Below are positions 1-9,326 of a DNA stretch of 64,000 nucleotides, one piece after another (within the stretch, counting starts at the first letter, position 1; the number at the start of each line of letters is the position of its first letter). The stretch comes from Pseudoalteromonas xiamenensis (GTDB taxonomy: Bacteria; Pseudomonadota; Gammaproteobacteria; Enterobacterales; Alteromonadaceae). A program made the translations under genes and the position numbers. The DNA lies in NCBI RefSeq assembly GCF_030994125.1, contig NZ_CP099917.1:2960001-3024000 (forward strand), written 5' to 3'. Below the pieces are notes generated by a model that did not search any database, was not told the DNA's origin, and saw nothing but the letters and a program-made list of their open reading frames with translations.

Positions 1-1296
<1,296 letters not shown>

Positions 1297-1428
1297 ATAC
1301 AACGCCAAAGTGGTTTAAGTTGTTAGAAGTTAAGTATTGACTAAAGTAGACAACGACGAAGTAAAAGACATTAATATTAGCGTTCCAGATTTAGTTTACT
1401 TGCGGTAGCGAGTAGACGACCAGCTTAT

Positions 1429-1546
1429 GCTTGGTGACAATAGCGTTGTGGACCCACCTGACCCCATGCCGAACTCAGAAGTGAAACGCAACAGCGCCGA
1501 TGATAGTGTGGCAGCTGCCATGTGAAAGTAGGACATCGCCAGGCTC
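1429..1546 (+). rRNA. rrf: 5S ribosomal RNA
   Basis: The conserved 5S core is present (CCACCTGACCCCATGCCGAA, then CTCAGAAGTGAAACG), and the ends pair as in a normal 5S (GCTTGGTGAC at the 5' side, CATCGCCAGGCT at the 3' side). Length is about 117-118 nt. It is the last gene of the rRNA operon and is followed at once by an intrinsic terminator. The exact ends are estimated from base pairing. Confidence 0.96.
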
Positions 1547-1555
1547 TAATTAAAT

Positions 1556-1587
1556 AAAAAGGCCTCTTCGAAAGAAGAGGCCTTTTT
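1556..1587 (+). terminator. rRNA operon intrinsic terminator 1
   Basis: A perfect GGCCTCTT/AAGAGGCC stem with a short CGAA-type loop is flanked by an A run and a T run. It lies 10 bp after the 5S gene. Confidence 0.93.
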
Positions 1588-1608
1588 ATTTATTACGTGT
1601 TTAGGGAT

Positions 1609-1716
1609 GTGCTACGTGAAAGTAGGGTGAAAAGTCGATTAGGGAAGCAAACAGTTTTGCTTCACCGGCTTTGAACGTCGAAGGCCTCTGGCCGCAGACC
1701 GGACATCGCCAGGCTG
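1609..1716 (+). pseudogene. Decayed second 5S rRNA 3' end
   Basis: Two pieces of the 5S tail recur here: GTGAAAGTAGG at about 1617-1627, and GGACATCGCCAGGCT at about 1701-1715. In the intact 5S these are contiguous. Here about 75 bp of unrelated sequence separates them, and the rest of a 5S is missing. It is followed by its own terminator. The simplest reading is the remnant of a tandem second 5S gene or of another rrn end; it is not expected to make functional 5S RNA. Confidence 0.6.
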
Positions 1717-1740
1717 GGCGCCCCCGACTCTTAATTAAAG

Positions 1741-1772
1741 AAAGCCCGATTCGAAAGAGTCGGGCTTTTTTA
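1741..1772 (+). terminator. rRNA operon intrinsic terminator 2
   Basis: An AAGCCCGA...TCGGGCTT hairpin is followed by a T run. It closes the decayed 5S remnant and lies about 55 bp before the IS element. Confidence 0.9.
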
Positions 1773-1825
1773 CTTTTCATCATTAAATCGTATTACGATT
1801 ATACCAGACAGGTTAGTCAGTCTTA

Positions 1826-2936
1826 TACCATTCCGCTTAAATATCTGATCTAATATAGACCATAGAAAATCACCGACTCAAAAACTTGAACCCAAACCTA
1901 TCTGAACAGCTTTTAGCGCTTTCACGGAAAGAACCAAACGCACGAAAACGCATTCGATTACTTGCAGTGTCATTATTTTATGAGGGCAATAGCAGAACCG
2001 ATATTGCAAAACGCCTTAGTACAGCACGAAGTAGCGTGAATAAATGGGTTTCCAGCTTCTTAGACCATGGGCTCGAAGGCTTAGACAATAAGCCTATTCA
2101 AGGACGTCCTCCTAGATTGCAACAGTCACAACTTGAGCAACTGTCTGAATTTATTAAGTGCTCAAACACCGAGCTTAAAGGTGGCCGCCTTACCGGTGAA
2201 GACATCGTGCATTACATTGACGCTGAATTTGGTGTGCATTACCACTTAAATCATGTCTACAAAATACTAAAGCAGCTTGGTTTAGTTGGATCACAAGCCG
2301 CTCGAGGCATCCTAAACAGTCACAAGAGAATCAAGAAACTTTTAAAAAACTTCCAACTGGAAACGGTCCTTCACACACCAGGACACCGACCTCTTGAGCG
2401 TATCGACGTATGGTTTCAGGATGAAGCTCGATTTGGCCAGCAAAATCCGACTACGCGCATTTGGGCTGAAACAGGCACTCGGCCAAGGATTATAAAACAG
2501 CAACAGTTTGAGTATGGGTATTTGTTTGGTGCAGTATGTCCAGCCACAGGCCAAACGGAAGCATTAGTAAGTCCATTCGTAAACAAAGAAGCAATGACAC
2601 AGCACATGCGTCAGATATCACAAGCGACAGAAGTTGATAGGTACGCAGTCGTGATAATAGATGGTGCAGGCTGGCACACCTATGACACTGCCGGCAGAAT
2701 TTAGCAACCTCACGCTCATAAAGCTTCCACCTTATTCACCCGAGCTCAATCCTGTAGAACAAATATGGAGTTGGATACGACAACACGGTTTATCCAATAG
2801 AGTGTTTTCGGGCTATGACGAGATCGTTGATGAAGTTTCAAAAGCTTGGAATCAATTTATTTCAATACCGGATAGAGTGAAGAAAATGTGTAGTCGTGAA
2901 TGGATAAAGTTGATCTAATCTATATGCGGAATGGTA
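1826..2936 (+). mobile_element. IS630-family insertion sequence
   Basis: The terminal inverted repeats are CCATTCCGC at the left (from 1828) and its complement GCGGAATGG at the right (to 2934). More matching sequence lies just inside (AGATTAG/CTGATCTA-like). A TA dinucleotide flanks each end (1826-1827 and 2935-2936), as expected for IS630/Tc1-mariner elements, which duplicate TA targets. The element is about 1.1 kb and carries one transposase gene broken into two frames. It inserted between the rRNA terminators and the downstream minus-strand operon. Confidence 0.85.
1886..2918 (+). pseudogene. IS630-family DDE transposase, frame-changed
   Basis: The N-terminal 272 residues (TTG start at 1886) contain a helix-turn-helix region (about residues 20-60), the first catalytic Asp in VWFQDEARFG and the second Asp in VVIIDGAGWHT, then run into a stop at 2702-2704. 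The rest of the DDE domain, with the catalytic Glu in PPYSPELNPVEQIW, continues in the +1 frame to 2918. The crossover must lie around 2685-2700. There is no obvious slippery run. Some IS630 elements are annotated with programmed frameshifting, so this may be either a programmed +1 event or a one-base insertion that inactivated the gene. Confidence 0.85.
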
Positions 2937-3261
2937 TTAAACATATCTAAAACCCAAATTAACGTTGGTATCCCCCAGTAGCATCGCATCTCGGTTATCT
3001 CTGACCTCAGCTAAGTAACGCTAAGAAGCGGTGCTTCGTCTTCTTCTCTGAATGCGTGATGCAAGGTAGAGCAGACTGGTTAGACGTATGCAGACTCCTG
3101 GTAAATAATCAGATGGTAACTTTTGTACTTATGCCATACGCTGAATCAAGTTTCTCAATGGTCACTTATAGATGTTACTTCAACTTAAATCGTAGTTAAC
3201 TGAAGGATTTTGTCTTAGAAACAAATAAGCAGGGTAAGTCTACCCAGTAACAAGTGTCTAC
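2937..3261. other. Gene-free stretch after the IS
   Basis: About 325 bp lie between the IS right end and the 3' end of the glutathionylspermidine-synthase-like gene. I see no credible coding frame, tRNA fold or clear terminator in it. Confidence 0.5.
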
Positions 3262-4416
3262 TTAAGCAATAATGTGAGGAACGAATCTCGCGGTGTCTTT
3301 TGTGATGGGGGAATTGTCTTCTCGGATCGTTAACCCGCATGCTTCATGTGCAACCATCCACACTCCCAACAATGTTGAATTGTTATTAAATCGAGGAAGA
3401 GGCGCTAATGCTTGGGTTATGTATCCTTCTTTACCGTAGCTGCCACTTTGATGAATTCGACCTTTTCTCGGATGAAACCAAGTAACATTGCTACCTTCGC
3501 GACCAAAAAGCGGCTTACTGACAAAGCCCCCTTCAAGTCCACCTTTTTCTTCACCTGAAAAATACGCAGGGAGAAGATTCGGGTGATTTGGATGAAGCTG
3601 CCAAAGGAGTGGCAGAATAGCTTTGTTTGAGAGTATAGCTTTCCATGGTGGCTCTATAAACGTTGTTTTAGTTGTCGTTAGATGACAAGAGAATTCGTCT
3701 TCGAATAACTGTTCCCATGGATAGAGCTTAAAAAGCAGTTCAATCTGATTATCGTCTAAATCGGTTAACTGTCCGCTATCATCCACACCAATACTTTCAA
3801 TAGGAAGAAGACTCGTCGAATGGCCTGCTTGAAAAGCGCAATCCTGCAGGTACATTACTGTACCTTGGTCTTCTATCGAATCACGGCAATAAGCCAAATG
3901 AAGCGTGTTATTTCTCTTGAACTCGGTAAAACGCCTAACTAGTCGTTCTTGGATGCTGTTAAATTGATCGGCTGATCTTGGTAATACGCCACTATCTACT
4001 TGTTGTTCTAACCATTGCCATTGAAAAAAGGAGGCTTCATAGAGCGAAGTAGGTGTGTCAGCATTGTACTCTAGGAGCTTTGCAGGCGAGTTTCCGTTAT
4101 AACTAAAGTCAAAGCGACCATACAGGCTTAACTCATTGTTTTGCCAGCTGTCCGCAATCCACTGCCACGAGGATTCGGGAATACAAAACTTTCTCAGCCA
4201 GTAATCGTCTTTTACAACTCTATCTACTAGGTCTAAACATATTTGTTCTAGCTCGTTACTTGGATCTTCCAAGTGTGTTTCTATCTGCTTCAAGGAGAGT
4301 TGATAGTAAGCTGTTTCATCCCAGTAGACATCGTTATCTATGCGGTAAAAGTCAAACCCATAAAACTCAGCTTGGTCTTTTAAATCTTGTCGCTCATTGC
4401 ATGGTACGCGAAACAC
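3262..4416 (-). CDS. yjfC: Glutathionylspermidine synthase-family ATP-grasp protein (YjfC/YgiC)
   Basis: 384 residues, the normal length for the YgiC/YjfC branch of the glutathionylspermidine synthase preATP-grasp family. The family blocks are clear: LYGRFDFSYNG, LLEYNADTPTSLYEA, CRDSIEDQGTVMYLQDCA, LFKLYPWE, ILPLLWQLHPNHPNLLPAYF and a C-terminal IREDNSPITKDTARFVPH. The family has an ATP-grasp fold and is predicted to form amide bonds like GspS, but it lacks the amidase half, and its physiological substrate is not settled. It is the last gene of yjfL-yjfM-yjfC: its start (4416) shares a base with the upstream stop, indicating translational coupling. This order matches the E. coli yjfLMC group. 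Confidence 0.9.
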   Translation of the reverse strand: MFRVPCNERQDLKDQAEFYGFDFYRIDNDVYWDETAYYQLSLKQIETHLEDPSNELEQICLDLVDRVVKDDYWLRKFCIPESSWQWIADSWQNNELSLYGRFDFSYNGNSPAKLLEYNADTPTSLYEASFFQWQWLEQQVDSGVLPRSADQFNSIQERLVRRFTEFKRNNTLHLAYCRDSIEDQGTVMYLQDCAFQAGHSTSLLPIESIGVDDSGQLTDLDDNQIELLFKLYPWEQLFEDEFSCHLTTTKTTFIEPPWKAILSNKAILPLLWQLHPNHPNLLPAYFSGEEKGGLEGGFVSKPLFGREGSNVTWFHPRKGRIHQSGSYGKEGYITQALAPLPRFNNNSTLLGVWMVAHEACGLTIREDNSPITKDTARFVPHIIA

Positions 4417-5009
4417 TAACCACCCCAGCTGCTTCTTGACGAGGCGCTCCGTCCAAATCCCCCTCGTTTTGTGGTGACGCGTTTGGCAGCAACGGGTTCA
4501 TTCGTTACCGATTTCTTAATCATTATAGTGCCGCGATTACTTACACTAGAAACAAAACTATTGTTGGCATTTCTGAAACTGAAATAATCATCTTTCGAGC
4601 GATATAGAGGGCGAGATTGACCAAAATAAGCCCCGTTATAAAAAGCGTGTCTACGTTTTTTCTTTTTATAGTAATCAAGACCCTCATCAACGGCTTGAGC
4701 CACCGCCGCAAGCATAAATCCAGCCATGATCGGCTGCCAAATTGACCCCTTATTTTCACATTGGTTGAAGCCAAAATCATTTTCACATAACTGTGCTGAA
4801 TTATATTTAGGGCTTTCGATATCATGATTAGCTAATGCTTCTTGGTATTGAGAAACACAAGCTGCTTCTTCAACACCAAATGATGTGCAATCATCAACGT
4901 TATTGAAGATAAGTGCCTTTTCCTCGGAATCAACACACCCACTAAGCTGGGAAAATGCGCCTAACATAAGGGTTAGCTTTACTGACTTGCTCCTTTTCAT
5001 GTCGTTCAT
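4416..5009 (-). CDS. yjfM: DUF1190 lipoprotein (YjfM/YgiB family)
   Basis: 197 residues with a short N-terminal hydrophobic signal ending in a lipobox (LSGC, Cys about residue 25), so it is probably a lipoprotein. The DUF1190 core follows (NVDDCTSFG, YQEALANH, PKYNSAQLCENDFGFNQCE), then a Gly/Ser/Arg-rich tail (GGFGRSASSRSSWGG) typical of YgiB/YjfM. A second in-frame Met three codons in (5000) is also a possible start. It sits between yjfL (1-bp gap) and yjfC (1-bp overlap), so the three are surely co-transcribed. The function is unknown; the family is consistently linked to the ATP-grasp partner. Confidence 0.85.
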   Translation of the reverse strand: MNDMKRSKSVKLTLMLGAFSQLSGCVDSEEKALIFNNVDDCTSFGVEEAACVSQYQEALANHDIESPKYNSAQLCENDFGFNQCENKGSIWQPIMAGFMLAAVAQAVDEGLDYYKKKKRRHAFYNGAYFGQSRPLYRSKDDYFSFRNANNSFVSSVSNRGTIMIKKSVTNEPVAAKRVTTKRGGFGRSASSRSSWGG

Positions 5010-5010
5010 C

Positions 5011-5424
5011 TCAATAAGTCATGCATGCTGCGTTTAAAATGCCCGATGCGAGTGATGCGGCACCTAAAAAGACACCAGCGCTAATCTGATTTTGCTCAAT
5101 TTTGTTTGAGAGTGTCGGCATATAAAAACGAACAGAAAAGAAGGTAATGAGTTGAATTATGCCTGCAACCACAGCCCAGATAATATAGTCCACAAGAGAA
5201 ACTGCGTTAACCGCCGCACTTGAAATTGGTAAAACGAAGCCGATTAATGCGCCTGCAAAACCTAACGAAGCAGCAGTGTTATTTGACTTCATTAACGTCC
5301 ACTCACAGTGTGGAGTGATCTTGGTGTAGATGAACAAAAATGAAAAAGTAAGTAGGTAACCGAGCCCAAAATAGAGTGCAAAAGGCAGTAAACCTTGTAA
5401 TGAGTCAAAGGCATTCATGTTCAT
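5011..5424 (-). CDS. yjfL: DUF350 inner-membrane protein (YjfL family)
   Basis: 137 residues with four predicted membrane segments (roughly residues 12-32, 48-70, 78-98 and 115-135), matching DUF350 proteins such as E. coli YjfL in size and layout. It is the first gene of the yjfLMC-like operon, with an AGGAAT-type ribosome site just upstream of the ATG at 5424. DUF350 proteins have no established biochemical role; linkage to an ATP-grasp ligase and a DUF1190 lipoprotein suggests a joint envelope function, which is inference. Confidence 0.8.
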   Translation of the reverse strand: MNMNAFDSLQGLLPFALYFGLGYLLTFSFLFIYTKITPHCEWTLMKSNNTAASLGFAGALIGFVLPISSAAVNAVSLVDYIIWAVVAGIIQLITFFSVRFYMPTLSNKIEQNQISAGVFLGAASLASGILNAACMTY

Positions 5425-5617
5425 TCCTTTAAAAAAAAACGCTTGGAATCGCTATTGTATACATCAAAGAGGCTTGTTTTCAAAATATTAAAAGTACCAA
5501 CGGACCTTGCGATAAAACGTAAAGAGCGGATTTTAGAGTTTTAATGCGACTGATGTAGTCAAGCGAGAAAAGCAAGGAAAAAAGTCGCTAGGCTACAATA
5601 ACAGGCAATATGGGGGA

Positions 5618-5983
5618 TCATTCTTCGATTGTAGCGAGCTGTTCTAACTCACGATACAAAATATCGTCATCACCCAAATTCAATTCAATTAACCGTTTTA
5701 GGTGTGTGACACTTTCTAAGTCAATTTGCGTGCAATGCAAACCTAAATGGAGGGCTTCAATATGTCGAACTTCAACTTGCATTGAAATGGCGATATCACT
5801 ATCTCCAAGTTTGAACAATAAGCTAGCGGGTTCATCCTTCATAGGAATGTAACCGTTAGGTAAGGAAACGAGTGCACCATTTAAAGACAAGTCAAAAAGC
5901 TTACATTGATAATCCCCTCCTGCAGTCATAAGCTTGGCAGGATTTGAAAACATGACTCGTGTAAAACGTCTACGCTCTTCCAT
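5618..5983 (-). CDS. PilZ-domain protein
   Basis: 121 residues forming a single PilZ domain. The c-di-GMP binding signature is complete: an RRRFTR motif at residues 4-9, and DLSLNGA (D-x-S-x-x-G) about 30 residues later. Proteins with just this domain usually act as c-di-GMP receptors in motility or surface attachment. Nothing in the neighbourhood identifies its target. It is transcribed away from ettA's terminator and lies alone. Confidence 0.88.
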   Translation of the reverse strand: MEERRRFTRVMFSNPAKLMTAGGDYQCKLFDLSLNGALVSLPNGYIPMKDEPASLLFKLGDSDIAISMQVEVRHIEALHLGLHCTQIDLESVTHLKRLIELNLGDDDILYRELEQLATIEE

Positions 5984-6051
5984 AATCTATTCCTAAGTTC
6001 ATCTCTCCTAAGAATAGTTGCTTTTGAGTAAGAATTGCAAACTAAGAATAG

Positions 6052-6080
6052 AAAAAAGCCCTGATGAACAGGGCTTTTTA
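6052..6080 (-). terminator. ettA intrinsic terminator
   Basis: AAAAAGCCCTG-ATGA-CAGGGCTTTTT is a strong symmetrical hairpin with A and T runs on either side, 10 bp past the ettA stop codon. It could act in both directions, but no plus-strand gene reads into it. Confidence 0.9.
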
Positions 6081-6089
6081 AGGTATTGA

Positions 6090-7769
6090 TTAACCGATTT
6101 TTTTATACTTGATGCGCTTCGGCTCTGCAGCACTCGCACCGTAAGTTTTTTTCAACCATTCTTCGTATTCAGTATAGTTACCATCGAAGAAATTGATTTG
6201 ACCTTCATCACGGTAGTCAAGAATGTGCGTAGCAATGCGGTCAAGGAACCAACGGTCATGCGAGATACACATTACGCAACCAGGGAATTCCAAAATCGCG
6301 TTTTCCAGCGCACGCAACGTTTCTACGTCAAGGTCGTTGGTTGGTTCATCCAGTAACAGTACGTTCCCACCCGCTTTAAGAAGTTTGGCGAGATGTAAAC
6401 GATTGCGTTCACCACCTGATAGCTCTTTAACGAACTTCTGTTGATCCGTTCCTTTGAAATTGAAGCGGCCAATGTAAGCACGGCTTGGAATTTCAAAGTT
6501 ACCAATTTTTAGAATGTCTAGACCATCAGAGATCTCTTGGAATACAGTCACATTGTCGTTCATGCTATCGCGGAACTGTTCGACGGTTGCAAGTTGCACT
6601 GTATCACCGATATCAATCGTACCACTGTCAGGAGTCTCTTGACCGCTTAACATACGGAATAACGTTGATTTACCCGCGCCGTTGGCACCGATAATACCCA
6701 CGATCGCACCTTTTGGAACGTTAAAGTTAAGATTGTCGATTAACACGCGGTCACCAAAGCTTTTCTTCAGGTTTGAAACCTCAATGACCTTGTCACCTAG
6801 GCGCGGACCTGGCGGAATAAATAGCTCGTTGGTTTCATTACGCTTTTGGTAATCAGTCGCTTGTAACTCAGAGAACTGAGCCATACGTGCTTTCGACTTA
6901 GCCTGACGACCTTTTGGATTCGAGCGAACCCACTCAAGTTCCTGAGCAATCGACTTTTGACGTGCTTTTTCTGTTTTTTCTTCTTGCTTCAAACGAGCGT
7001 CTTTTTGCTCAAGCCATGAAGAGTAGTTACCTTCCCATGGAATACCGTGGCCACGGTCAAGTTCTAGGATCCAACCTGCAACGTTATCTAAGAAGTACCG
7101 ATCGTGCGTAATCGCCACAACGGTGCCTTCATAGTCGTGTAAGAATCTCTCTAACCACGCAACTGACTCTGCGTCTAAGTGGTTAGTCGGTTCGTCAAGA
7201 AGTAGCATGTCTGGTTTTTCAAGTAGCAGACGACAGATAGCAACACGGCGACGCTCACCACCAGAAAGCACCTTAATTGGCGTATCCCACTCAGGCAGAC
7301 GAAGTGCATCGGCAGCACGTTCTAACACGTTGTCGATGTTGTGACCGTCATGTGCTTGAATAATCGCTTCAAGTTGACCTTGCTCTTTTGCAAGCGCATC
7401 AAAGTCCGCATCTTCCATTGCGTACTCCGCGTATACTTCGTCTAGACGACGAAGCGCGTTTTTGACTTCGCTTACCGCTTCTTCAACCGTCTCACGAACG
7501 GTTTTGTTTTCGTCTAGTTTTGGCTCTTGTGGTAAATAACCAATTTTGGTGTCTGGAAACGCGCGAGCTTCACCTTCAAACTCTTGGTCCACTCCAGCCA
7601 TAATACGCAGCAAGGTTGATTTACCTGCACCGTTTAGACCAAGCACACCGATTTTCGCGCCTGGAAAAAATGAAAGAGAGATATCTTTTAAAATAGTACG
7701 CTTAGGGGGTACTACTTTACTTACACGATGCATCGTGTAAATAAACTTATCCGGTAATGGCATGTCCAA
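6090..7769 (-). CDS. ettA: Energy-dependent translational throttle protein EttA (ABC-F)
   Basis: 559 residues, close to the usual ~555 of EttA. Two ABC domains are present without membrane segments. The first has Walker A GLNGAGKST (about 44-52), signature LSGGERRRV and LLLDEPTNHLDAES. The second has GANGAGKST, LSGGERNRLH and LLLDEPTNDLD. Between them is the ABC-F P-site tRNA interaction linker, rich in charged residues (QEEKTEKARQKSIAQELEWVR). EttA binds the ribosomal E site and gates the first elongation step according to the ATP/ADP ratio. The gene is monocistronic with its own terminator. Confidence 0.96.
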   Translation of the reverse strand: MDMPLPDKFIYTMHRVSKVVPPKRTILKDISLSFFPGAKIGVLGLNGAGKSTLLRIMAGVDQEFEGEARAFPDTKIGYLPQEPKLDENKTVRETVEEAVSEVKNALRRLDEVYAEYAMEDADFDALAKEQGQLEAIIQAHDGHNIDNVLERAADALRLPEWDTPIKVLSGGERRRVAICRLLLEKPDMLLLDEPTNHLDAESVAWLERFLHDYEGTVVAITHDRYFLDNVAGWILELDRGHGIPWEGNYSSWLEQKDARLKQEEKTEKARQKSIAQELEWVRSNPKGRQAKSKARMAQFSELQATDYQKRNETNELFIPPGPRLGDKVIEVSNLKKSFGDRVLIDNLNFNVPKGAIVGIIGANGAGKSTLFRMLSGQETPDSGTIDIGDTVQLATVEQFRDSMNDNVTVFQEISDGLDILKIGNFEIPSRAYIGRFNFKGTDQQKFVKELSGGERNRLHLAKLLKAGGNVLLLDEPTNDLDVETLRALENAILEFPGCVMCISHDRWFLDRIATHILDYRDEGQINFFDGNYTEYEEWLKKTYGASAAEPKRIKYKKIG

Positions 7770-7877
7770 ACCTTATAAAAATAGTCAATAAAATCGCTAA
7801 TATTGTAGTGACATACAAGGTGGCATTCAATGTCACACTCAATTTAAAAGAGTTAAAAAATAATATGACCTACTAAT

Positions 7878-8087
7878 ATTGAGGAGTTAGCGAAATTACT
7901 ATTAAGCGCAGATCAAATTCAATTAGACATAAAAAGAGGTGAAACACTGGCGAATGCCGATAGGCCAACCGTTATTATCACTGCAGGTGAATCGATTTCA
8001 CCTACTAAAGGCGGTCAACATCCCACTCGTAAACCTCCGGTTAACTCAACGAATGAGTACAGCCTACACACAATCTATTTACCGTAA
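7878..8087 (+). pseudogene. Start-less 70-codon reading frame
   Basis: An open frame of about 70 codons runs from 7878 to a TAA at 8085-8087 with protein-like composition (an acidic/Leu-rich first half, then ISPTKGGQHPTRKPP), but it has no ATG, GTG or TTG start, and a stop closes the frame just upstream. It abuts the decayed EamA fragment. I do not recognise it. It may be the 3' end of a lost gene at the left edge of the tailocin insertion, or chance. Confidence 0.25.
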
Positions 8088-8305
8088 CTAACCACTTACT
8101 TTGTGAGAGCCATTATTAACGCTTGGCAAAGTACTTCGGTCAACGCAAAGACTACAACCTACTTGGTAGTGTTTCGACATTACATCATGCTGAGCTCGGG
8201 AATAAAGTGCAATAACGTCGTGAAGCGTTGTTAACGTAATGGTTAAATAGCGTTGTACAGAGTGATTCACGCAAGAAATAACGTAGTTTACAAGTATGAA
8301 AAAAC
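8088..8305 (-). pseudogene. Decayed fragment of an EamA transporter gene
   Basis: On the minus strand this stretch encodes SVQRYLTITLTTL and HDVMSKHYQVG, matching SVQSYLAITLTTL and HDVMPKSYLMG of the intact EamA transporter at 57235-58131. The DNA similarity runs from about 8090 to 8305 against about 57595-57810, in the same orientation, with many substitutions and small indels. Only about a quarter of the gene is present and it has no usable start. It marks the left flank of the tailocin locus, while the intact gene marks the right flank. Confidence 0.8.
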
Positions 8306-8396
8306 GCCATGTTAAATTAACATTTGTAATCTGGTTGTGTGAATTTTAATCTCAAGTGGTCAGATTATATACTTTCACTTAAAGTCTCTGAAAATA

Positions 8397-8438
8397 GGTC
8401 ATTATTGACCTGTTTCTAAATTAGAAAATGACTACTAT
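8397..8438 (+). promoter_or_regulatory. Palindromic activator-type promoter P1 (regulator/lysis/J1 module)
   Basis: The palindrome GGTCA-TTAT-TGACC spans 8397-8410, followed by 22 bp and a -10-like TACTAT at 8433-8438. The same palindrome, the same 22-bp gap and a T-A-N-N-N-T hexamer recur at four other tailocin promoters. A further GGTCA half-site lies at 8358-8362. The first gene starts about 260 bp downstream at 8707, so the leader is long; I see no clear hairpin in it. No -35 box is needed if an activator bound at -41.5 recruits RNA polymerase. Confidence 0.75.
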
Positions 8439-8706
8439 ATCGCTATGATAACGAACAGCTATCAGTACAATTATTCACAAAAGTTGCATGGATGTATTCT
8501 TTGTGTTTCTTTTTGAGCTGATAGAACATTACGTAACCTGACTATTTTAGATTCACAAATACAGCAGCTTGTACAAAATTGAAGCGAAATCAGTTGGAAA
8601 TATAGTTTTTTCCTCTTCAAGTCTACTTTAATCCCAAAATACGAACGATTTCATTCGATGGTCTGCAACTTGTTGTTATGAAGATATTGTACTGATCAAA
8701 GGAATA

Positions 8707-8985
8707 ATGATGGAGCAGTCTCATCTCATTTCACGGCAAATTTTCGAGCCAAAAAAAACCCCTATGGGATCCGAAATATTGCGTTATGCAAGACAATTGC
8801 GTGGTTTAACGCAAGCAGAATCAGCCGCTCACTATGGCATTGAAGAACGAACGCTCAGGCGCTGGGAAAACCGAGAATACAGTCCAAAGTGGAATGATGT
8901 CATAGGGCTTGTCGAGGACGTCTATGCACTCAATATTTTAGAATTAATAGGGAAAATTCATGCAAACAACTTTGACAACAATTAA
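8707..8985 (+). CDS. XRE-like helix-turn-helix regulator
   Basis: 92 residues with one helix-turn-helix in the middle (about residues 32-58: LTQAESAAHYGIEERTLRRW, then ENREYSPKW), of the Cro/CI-XRE type, and little else. It is the first gene after promoter P1 and overlaps the next gene by 26 bp. As the only clear DNA-binding protein at the head of the tailocin locus, it is the best candidate to bind the shared GGTCA-N4-TGACC sites, as activator or autoregulator. That assignment is inference. A repressor role is equally open from sequence alone. Confidence 0.7.
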   Translation: MMEQSHLISRQIFEPKKTPMGSEILRYARQLRGLTQAESAAHYGIEERTLRRWENREYSPKWNDVIGLVEDVYALNILELIGKIHANNFDNN

Positions 8986-9316
8986 AGAAATTCGTCACTC
9001 ATTAAAGCGCTGGGGAACGTTTTGGAAGCTCAGGGAGTGTGGCAAAGGGTTTAACAAGCAAAATATGTCCTTTGTTCAAACGCCCAAACAATCAAGACAC
9101 AGCGCGAGTGATTCGATTTATGAACCTGAGTTTATCGCGACTTTCACCGCACAAATTCAACGCTTAGAACCTAAGTGTATACAAGCGTTGCGCGCGAAGT
9201 ATGTTGCGGCATTACCTTATGCTCTCGCCATTAACCAGTATGGTTTTGAAAGTAAAAAAAGTGCTGATTACTGGCTGCATAGGGCAGAGAGGACCCTTAT
9301 GACACAACTAAGCTAG
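8960..9316 (+). CDS. Q-like antitermination / sigma-region-4-like protein
   Basis: 118 residues. The C-terminal half (from about residue 65) reads LEPKCIQALRAKYV, then INQYGFESKKSADYWLHRAERTL, the pattern of a sigma-4-like helix-turn-helix found in phage Q-type antiterminators and ArpU-like late regulators (an L..KYV helix, a GFxS turn, then LxRAExxL). The N-terminal part is basic and not recognised. It overlaps the XRE-like gene by 26 bp and is followed by the lysozyme gene, the position of late-gene regulators in lambdoid phages. The many intrinsic terminators inside the downstream locus fit an antiterminator. Function is inferred from pattern and context. Confidence 0.5.
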   Translation: MQTTLTTIKEIRHSLKRWGTFWKLRECGKGFNKQNMSFVQTPKQSRHSASDSIYEPEFIATFTAQIQRLEPKCIQALRAKYVAALPYALAINQYGFESKKSADYWLHRAERTLMTQLS

Positions 9317-9326
9317 GAGAAGTAAC

